DNA of 64,000 nt from Candidatus Aalborgiella aggregata (GTDB lineage: Bacteria; Pseudomonadota; Gammaproteobacteria; Burkholderiales; Burkholderiaceae_C), in NCBI GenBank assembly GCA_016705065.1, contig JADIYY010000001.1, forward strand, positions 744,001 to 808,000. Reading direction: 5' to 3'. The notes beneath the pieces are model-generated. The model saw only the letters and a list, made by a program, of their open reading frames with translations. It was not told where the DNA came from and ran no database searches. Below, in pieces: positions 59,259 through 64,000 of the stretch (its first letter is position 1; each line of letters starts with the position of its first letter). A program made the translations under genes and the position numbers.

Positions 59259-61094
59259 ATGGAACATGCCCCATCTTGGCTCATCAACAGTTTAATCTAC
59301 CTCGGTGCGGCTGTAGTCGCGGTACCCTTTTCTAAAGCCTTGGGCTTGGGTAGCATTATTGGCTATTTGGCAGCAGGCATGGCGATTGGGCCATGGGGCT
59401 TAGGTTTGGTCACCAACGTGCAAGATATTTTGCATTTTGCCGAGTTTGGCGTGGTGCTGATGTTGTTTTTGGTGGGTTTAGAGCTTGAACCCAAACGTTT
59501 ATGGAGCATGCGCCGACCCATTTTTGGGTGGGGAAGTGCACAAGTCATGGGATGCGCTGCCATATTGTTCATGGCCTTATGGGCTTCGAGTTTGTTCGTT
59601 CCTGCTGTATCTACCGCACTGGGTGGTTGGAAGACTGCATTGGTCGCAGCACTGGGATTGGCTCTTTCATCTACCGCAATTGCGCTACAGGTAATGGGTG
59701 AGCGCAATTTGCTGCCAACCAGCAGCGGACAAGCCGGATTTTCAATTTTATTGTTCCAAGACGTGGCTGCAATACCGATTTTGGCATTGATTCCACTTTT
59801 GGGTGTCACTCAAGAGGTAAATGAGGCATCATCCGGTGTAGATATTGCCTACTCTGCTATTAAAGTTATAGCAATAATCACTGGCATTGTGATTGGTGGC
59901 AGGCTATTGTTGCGCCCTATTTTCCGTTGGATTGCACGCAGCAAGACACCAGAGATCTTTACCGCTGCGTCACTGCTATTGGTCGTTGGTATTGCGGCAT
60001 TAATGTTGTTTGTGGGTTTGAGCATGGCATTGGGCGCATTTTTAGCTGGGGTGCTATTGGCTGAAAGCGAATATCGCCGTGAGCTAGAAACAGATATTGA
60101 ACCGTTCAAAGGATTGCTTTTGGGACTGTTCTTTATTGCCGTTGGCATGAGCATTGATTTCTCAGTGATCATCAACTCACCTTGGCTTATAGCTGGCGTA
60201 TTGATTGCCTTTATTGCTATTAAATTTGTAGTTATTTATGGCATCACCCGCCTCATGGATGTACCTTTTCAAGAACGCCCGGTGCTGACTTTGCTACTTG
60301 CACAAGGTGGTGAATTCGCCTTTGTGGTGTTTCAAGCCGCTGCTGGCGCAAAGGTTTTTTCATCAGAGACTGCTTCATTGTTGATTGGTGTGGTCGCTCT
60401 GTCTATGCTCATTAGTCCGTTGATTTTGATTGCCATCGACAAGCTTTGGTTACCTCGCTATGCCAATTGCGGTGTAGAACAGCCAGATGAGATTTCAGAG
60501 CAACAAGTTGCTCCCATCATCATTGCAGGGTTTGGTCGCTATGGTCAAATTGTTGCCCGTTTGTTGTTGGCGCAAGATATCCCAACGACCGTTCTAGATC
60601 ATGATGCCGAAATGATTGATACCGCCAGACGTTTTGGCTACCGTGTTTTTTATGGTGATGCCACTCGGCTTGATTTGTTGCGTACGGCAGGCGCAGCAAC
60701 GGCACAGATTTTCGTGATTGCTGTGGATGATGTTGAGCAATCGTTAGCGATAGTAGACTTGGCGAAAGAGCACTTTCCACAATTGCAATTGGTGGTTCGC
60801 GCGCGTGATGCAACGCATTGGAACAAACTGAAAGACCGTGATGTATCCCTGATTCAACGTGAATTGTTCGAAAGCAGTTTACAAAGTGCCACCAGCGTTT
60901 TAGAACTGTTGGGCTACCCTGGTGTTGATGCCAGCAGGCTGGTTCAGGTTTTCAAAGCGCATAACATTGCCCTGCTCGAACAAATGTACCCACACTATAA
61001 AGACCGTGAAAAATTAATCAGTGTGGCCAAAATTGGCCGAGATCAACTGGCTGAACAAATGGCGAAAGAGCGTGAAATGGCTGGAAAAGCTTAG
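59259..61094 (+). CDS. Kef-type cation:proton antiporter (CPA2) with TrkA-N domain
   Basis: 611 residues. Antiporter domain with about 12 helices (residues 5-385), typical GLGSIIGYLAAGMAIGPWGL and ALGLALSSTAIALQVM (the CPA2 core), followed by a TrkA-N NAD(H)-binding domain from about 413 (PIIIAGFGRYGQIVARLLLA). Resembles KefB/KefC and YbaL. Two stretches in or beside helices, residues 189-205 and 309-325, coincide with repeat copies. It overlaps the stop of the convergent TauE gene by 4 bases. Confidence 0.9.
   Translation: MEHAPSWLINSLIYLGAAVVAVPFSKALGLGSIIGYLAAGMAIGPWGLGLVTNVQDILHFAEFGVVLMLFLVGLELEPKRLWSMRRPIFGWGSAQVMGCAAILFMALWASSLFVPAVSTALGGWKTALVAALGLALSSTAIALQVMGERNLLPTSSGQAGFSILLFQDVAAIPILALIPLLGVTQEVNEASSGVDIAYSAIKVIAIITGIVIGGRLLLRPIFRWIARSKTPEIFTAASLLLVVGIAALMLFVGLSMALGAFLAGVLLAESEYRRELETDIEPFKGLLLGLFFIAVGMSIDFSVIINSPWLIAGVLIAFIAIKFVVIYGITRLMDVPFQERPVLTLLLAQGGEFAFVVFQAAAGAKVFSSETASLLIGVVALSMLISPLILIAIDKLWLPRYANCGVEQPDEISEQQVAPIIIAGFGRYGQIVARLLLAQDIPTTVLDHDAEMIDTARRFGYRVFYGDATRLDLLRTAGAATAQIFVIAVDDVEQSLAIVDLAKEHFPQLQLVVRARDATHWNKLKDRDVSLIQRELFESSLQSATSVLELLGYPGVDASRLVQVFKAHNIALLEQMYPHYKDREKLISVAKIGRDQLAEQMAKEREMAGKA
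59825..59873 (+). repeat. interspersed palindromic repeat, copy 11 (in Kef gene)
   Basis: GGCATCATCCGGTGTAGATA, TTGCCTACTCTGCTATTAAA, GTTATAGCAA. Encodes ASSGVDIAYSAIKVIA, the loop plus start of a membrane helix. Confidence 0.75.
60182..60233 (+). repeat. interspersed palindromic repeat, copy 12 (in Kef gene)
   Basis: TTGGCTTATAGCTGGCGTAT, TGATTGCCTTTATTGCTATT, AAATTTGTAGTT. Encodes LIAGVLIAFIAIKFVV, a complete membrane helix of the antiporter, in the same reading frame as copies 9-11. Could be a native helix that resembles the repeat by chance, but the nucleotide match is long. Confidence 0.6.
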
Positions 61095-61858
61095 TTAAAA
61101 GCATCCCAAACCAATTTAACGCCAGTTATGCCCATGCCCCAGTAAAGAATTTGATAAAACAAATCTGGGTTAATTCGTTTGGCGATTGTCACACCAATAT
61201 AAACGCCCAACGGTGCCAATGGCAGCAGTACCAGCGACGTAGCGAAATTTTTAGTATCCAACAAGCCCAGCCAAGCATAGGGCACCCATTTAGAGAGGTT
61301 GATGATGAAAAAGAAAAACGTCATGGTGGCCGAATACACCACGGGTTTCAATTTCAGCGGAATGGCATAAGCACTGATAGGTGGACCGCCCGCATGCGCA
61401 ATGAAACTGGTGAACCCTGATGTGATGACCAACAAGGCACCCACCCAGCGCGGTGGTAACGGGCTGTTAGGTTTTGGCGGAAAAACAAGTCGCTGCGCCA
61501 AAAACAGCAAGGTGAACACACCCAAAATACCAGCCACCCATTGCGGTGACAGCACTTTGAATAACATTGCTCCCAAAACAATTCCCAGCAATCCAAAAGG
61601 CAGCATGAACGCCAGCAACTTTTTATCAAAATGGTGTCGAAAAGCCGCCATACCCAATAAGTCCATCACCAGCAATATCGGCATCAAAATTGCCGCAGCT
61701 TGCGGCACCGTGACAGCAATGGCCATCATGGGCACAGCCATTGAACCAAAACCCGTTCCAAATCCGCTTTTGCTGATGCCCAATAGCAATACCGCAGGTA
61801 TGGTGACCGCGTAGAAAAACGGGTCGGTGATCAATGGGAAGTCAAAAGGAAGTGTCAT
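61091..61858 (-). CDS. TauE/SafE-family sulfite/anion exporter
   Basis: 255 residues with seven to eight membrane helices. AVLLLGISKSGFGTGFGSMA is the family's first conserved motif, and VITSGFTSFIAHAGGPPISA the second. Members export sulfite, sulfoacetate or other organosulfur anions. In a sulfite-oxidising cell a role in sulfite overflow is plausible, but the gene is 46 kb from soeABC and substrate is not encoded in any motif. Confidence 0.88.
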   Translation of the reverse strand: MTLPFDFPLITDPFFYAVTIPAVLLLGISKSGFGTGFGSMAVPMMAIAVTVPQAAAILMPILLVMDLLGMAAFRHHFDKKLLAFMLPFGLLGIVLGAMLFKVLSPQWVAGILGVFTLLFLAQRLVFPPKPNSPLPPRWVGALLVITSGFTSFIAHAGGPPISAYAIPLKLKPVVYSATMTFFFFIINLSKWVPYAWLGLLDTKNFATSLVLLPLAPLGVYIGVTIAKRINPDLFYQILYWGMGITGVKLVWDAFN

Positions 61859-61913
61859 TCGGATAGTGGCGGTAGGTGTTCAGGGAAGTTTAACAGTCAA
61901 CTAAAATACAAGT

Positions 61914-62360
61914 ATGCTGTTTCAACCTTCACAAGCCGATGTGCGTCGTTTTTTTTGTTCTGTTTATGCCAAAGCTCGCGCAGGTGTTGCCTTAGAAGCT
62001 ATTGAAACCATAGCAAGTGTGTGGATGGATGAACACCCTGAATACCATCTCGATTTAAGCGATGTGGATGCCGCTTTGCTGAAGCTGGAACAATCGACCG
62101 CTGCTGATGCCAGCAAAACGAATCCATTTTTGCACCTGTCCATGCATTTGAGCATCAGCGAGCAATGTTCAGTCGATCAACCTCGAGGCATCCGGCAAGC
62201 TGTTGAATTGTTAACGGCCCGTTTGGATTCATTGCACGATGCGCACCATATTGCCATGGAGCATTTGGGGCAAATGTTGTGGGACAGCCAACAAAACGGT
62301 CGCCCACCAGATGGGCAAGCCTATGTAGAAGCGGTACAGCGCAGAGCGACCAAAGTCTAG
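61914..62360 (+). CDS. DUF1841 family protein
   Basis: 148 residues of unknown function. Family pattern: FQPSQADVRRFFCSVYAKAR at the start, DEHPEYHLDL in the middle and HDAHHIAMEHLGQMLWDSQQ at the end (His-rich). The stretch VALEAIETIA (residues 25-34) resembles the repeat-encoded peptide, but the distance to HPEYH is near that of relatives. Divergent from tauE. Confidence 0.83.
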   Translation: MLFQPSQADVRRFFCSVYAKARAGVALEAIETIASVWMDEHPEYHLDLSDVDAALLKLEQSTAADASKTNPFLHLSMHLSISEQCSVDQPRGIRQAVELLTARLDSLHDAHHIAMEHLGQMLWDSQQNGRPPDGQAYVEAVQRRATKV

Positions 62361-62375
62361 ATCAAGCCTTATTAA

Positions 62376-63212
62376 TTACACGTATTTCAGATTTGATAAA
62401 GCGCGCAATTCCTCTGGCGTGGTGCTCGGCATGCCAAAGAATTCCAAATAAGCAGGTATCTGTTCAAACAACATGTCCACGCCGATTTGAACACGGCAAC
62501 CACGTTCAGCAGCAGCTGTTAAGAATGCTGTCATCTCGGTTTTCATGACCACTTCGCCCACAAACGTGGTTGACGCAATACGTGCCACATCCATCGGCAT
62601 GGGCTCGCCGACATTCATACCCAAAGGCGTGGCGTTGACCACCAAATCGTAGCCTGCTGGGTCATTTGAACCGGTAGTCACTTGCAATGCTGGGTAATGT
62701 TGGCACAAACGATCTTTCAAACCATTCGCTGAATCAGTATTGACGTCAAACAATCCCAGTTTGGCGACACCCGCTGCAGCCAGTGATGCGGCAATGGCGC
62801 AGCCTACGCCTCCACAGCCAACCACCAGGGCACTTGCACCCTGTAGTTTCAGGCCTTTGCGCAACACTCCGCGAACAAAGCCTTCGCCATCAAACATATC
62901 GCCTTGCAAACGTCCATCTGGTAAACGGCGTACTGCATTGCATGCACCTGCAATGACCGCGTTTGGCAACACCTCGTCTAACAAACCAATGGTCACCACT
63001 TTATGTGGCATCGTAATGAGTGCGCCACGTAAGTTGCTGAGTTTGAAAATCTGTGGCAAAAAGCTAGGGTAATCTTCAGGTTTACAACCCATTGGCACAA
63101 CGATGGCGTTGACACCGGCTTTTTCAAACCATGGGTTGTAAATCATGGGCGCCTTGAAGGCGTGTGTGGGATACCCGATGTGCGCGATTAATTCTGTATT
63201 GCCAGTGATCAT
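62376..63212 (-). CDS. aroE: shikimate dehydrogenase family protein
   Basis: 278 residues. NAD(P)-dependent reduction of 3-dehydroshikimate (or oxidation of quinate/shikimate). NITMPHK-type motif present as ALITMPHKVVTIGLLDEV, and the nucleotide loop VVGCGGVGCAIAASLAAAG. It deviates from housekeeping AroE at its start (GNTELIAHIGYPTHAFKAPM), so it may be the catabolic quinate/shikimate paralogue. It shares one base with aroQ (ATGA-type junction) and is translated with it. Confidence 0.85.
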   Translation of the reverse strand: MITGNTELIAHIGYPTHAFKAPMIYNPWFEKAGVNAIVVPMGCKPEDYPSFLPQIFKLSNLRGALITMPHKVVTIGLLDEVLPNAVIAGACNAVRRLPDGRLQGDMFDGEGFVRGVLRKGLKLQGASALVVGCGGVGCAIAASLAAAGVAKLGLFDVNTDSANGLKDRLCQHYPALQVTTGSNDPAGYDLVVNATPLGMNVGEPMPMDVARIASTTFVGEVVMKTEMTAFLTAAAERGCRVQIGVDMLFEQIPAYLEFFGMPSTTPEELRALSNLKYV

Positions 63213-63655
63213 TACCCAGTTGCCTTTGCTGCAGATACACCTGCGCGTAAACCCAGCAGATAGCTTTCAACGCCAAAACCACAAATTTGACCTTTTGCAA
63301 TTTCTGCAATAACCGAAACATGGCGAAACGGTTCGCGCGCATGGATGTTCGACATGTGAATTTCAATAATGGGGCATTTCAAAATGGCCAATGCATCCCG
63401 AATGCCATAGCTGTAATGCGTCCACGCACCAGCGTTGATGAGTACGGCGTCCACTCCATCTCTGAAACCTTGGTGAATGCGTTCGCACATTTCACCCTCT
63501 ATATTCGTTTGAAAACAATCGACGTCGGCACCCAGTTCTTTCCCCAAGGATTTAACACTGGCGTTAATTTCATCCAGTGTCACAGTGCCGTATTGTTTCG
63601 GATCACGTTTGCCAAACATATTGAGGTTGACACCATTGAGTACGAGAATTTTCAT
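63212..63655 (-). CDS. aroQ: 3-dehydroquinate dehydratase, type II
   Basis: 147 residues, dodecameric type II enzyme. Catalytic Tyr in RDPKQYGTVTLDEINA, the Asn-containing motif AVLINAGAWTHYSYGIRDAL, and HMSNIHAREPFRHVSVIAE with the catalytic His. Start MKILVLNGVNLNMFGKRDPK is standard. With the AroE-like gene and the TRAP receptor upstream it may form a quinate/dehydroquinate catabolic unit. Confidence 0.94.
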   Translation of the reverse strand: MKILVLNGVNLNMFGKRDPKQYGTVTLDEINASVKSLGKELGADVDCFQTNIEGEMCERIHQGFRDGVDAVLINAGAWTHYSYGIRDALAILKCPIIEIHMSNIHAREPFRHVSVIAEIAKGQICGFGVESYLLGLRAGVSAAKATG

Positions 63656-63792
63656 GATTTTGCTTTCAAGTTAATGGATGGATTTGTGTTGTCATATGGA
63701 GGGTCATTCAGCGACACTGCAATCACTCTGACTGAATTCACTACTCCAAGTTTTCATCATCATAACTTGATAATTTTTGTTTAAACGTGCCA

Positions 63793-63823
63793 CGCTGGCG
63801 CTTTATTTATAAAAACGCCAGCG
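63793..63823. terminator. hairpin between TRAP receptor gene and aroQ
   Basis: CGCTGGCG and CGCCAGCG pair perfectly around an AT-rich 15-base loop. T-runs are inside the loop rather than after the stem, so termination is not certain. Located 18 bases after the TRAP gene stop; 63656-63792 has no gene. Confidence 0.5.
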
Positions 63824-63840
63824 CGATACTCATGCTGCCA

Positions 63841-64000
63841 TTACTTGCGTAATTTAGCCAACTCAGCCATCATTTCATTGACGGTTGCTTCACCCACGCT
63901 GGCGCTGAATTGTGCAATCACTGGTTTCATTTTTTCACGCAATTTTGCGACTTCAGCTGGGGCGAATTGAGTCACAGTCATGCCGTTTTTCTTGAGCAAG
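63841..64000 (-). CDS. TRAP transporter substrate-binding protein (DctP type), C-terminal end only
   Basis: Last 52 codons before the TAA at 63841-63843; the rest lies beyond the window. The readable part, LLKKNGMTVTQFAPAEVAKL followed by REKMKPVIAQF and ending AELAKLRK, is the usual C-terminal helix pair of DctP-family periplasmic receptors for C4-dicarboxylates and other organic acids. Same strand as aroQ-aroE. Confidence 0.7.
   Translation of the reverse strand, partial: LLKKNGMTVTQFAPAEVAKLREKMKPVIAQFSASVGEATVNEMMAELAKLRK

Noticed and set aside
15148..60233. Repeat copies as a CRISPR array
   Set aside because: They are dispersed over 45 kb in both orientations without regular spacing, spacers or cas genes.
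61985..62014. A further repeat copy in the DUF1841 gene (VALEAIETIA)
   Set aside because: About 73 percent match to half of the consensus only, and the protein spacing is close to that of relatives; chance similarity is likely.

Overview
The window reads as chromosomal DNA of a betaproteobacterium of the order Burkholderiales, most like the Comamonadaceae side. The pointers are the gene order thrS-infC-rpmI-rplT-pheS-pheT-ihfA-merR-tRNA-Pro, the infC leader peptide typical of that group, DUF3579, DUF1841, Bug-type (TctC) and TRAP solute receptors, and a short interspersed repeat of a Comamonadaceae kind. Base composition looks moderate to AT-rich for that group. No phage, plasmid, IS element, rRNA or CRISPR array is visible.

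Layout. 1-3220 (minus): an acyl-CoA dehydrogenase (cut by the window edge) with etfA and etfB. 3931-15122 (plus): a lithotrophic sulfur-oxidation block made of soeABC (sulfite to sulfate, direct route), sat and aprM-aprB-aprA (sulfite to APS to sulfate with ATP gain), two small companions including an FKBP/SlyD-like protein, a 53-residue ORF, and a TusE/DsrC-family gene. 15252-23493: a rhodanese, a phosphodiesterase, two SulP anion transporters with matching Cys-rich tails, a FadL/OmpP1 porin, a small exported protein, an NlpC/P60 hydrolase and a PhnD-like protein without a signal peptide. 23527-27033 (minus): an RNB ribonuclease, a small eRF1-like protein and cobQ. 27189-35421 (minus): tRNA-Pro and the translation/IHF operon. 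35569-39856 (minus): a DUF4214 protein and a five-gene Roadblock/Ras-like GTPase operon. 40080-63655: mostly housekeeping genes (prfB with its programmed frameshift, a TPR protein plus HupE/UreJ, sbcB, clpA, clpS, orn, an M48 protease, rsgA, a CbiB-like protein, a Bug receptor, an rhlE-type helicase, a BioC-like methyltransferase, comF, trmL, a MaoC protein, a Kef antiporter, a TauE exporter, DUF1841, aroE, aroQ). The right edge holds the 3' end of a TRAP receptor gene.

How it works together. Electrons from sulfite oxidation enter the quinone pool through SoeC and AprM. Sat makes ATP from APS. SulP transporters and TauE/SafE are plausible routes for sulfate and sulfite across the membrane. 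aprA and the DsrC-like gene each carry a single extra base that breaks the frame; both proteins are otherwise complete, so sequence error and recent decay must be told apart.

Most notable: (i) a roughly 50-bp palindromic repeat with about thirteen copies between 15.1 and 60.2 kb, about half of them inside otherwise intact genes and translated in frame, including a 48-residue insertion in SbcB and part of a signal peptide; (ii) a 42-bp element shared only by the soeA and sat upstream regions; (iii) the Roadblock/GTPase operon with two unrecognised partners; (iv) several structured leaders (dsrC-like, rhlE, rpmI, pheS).
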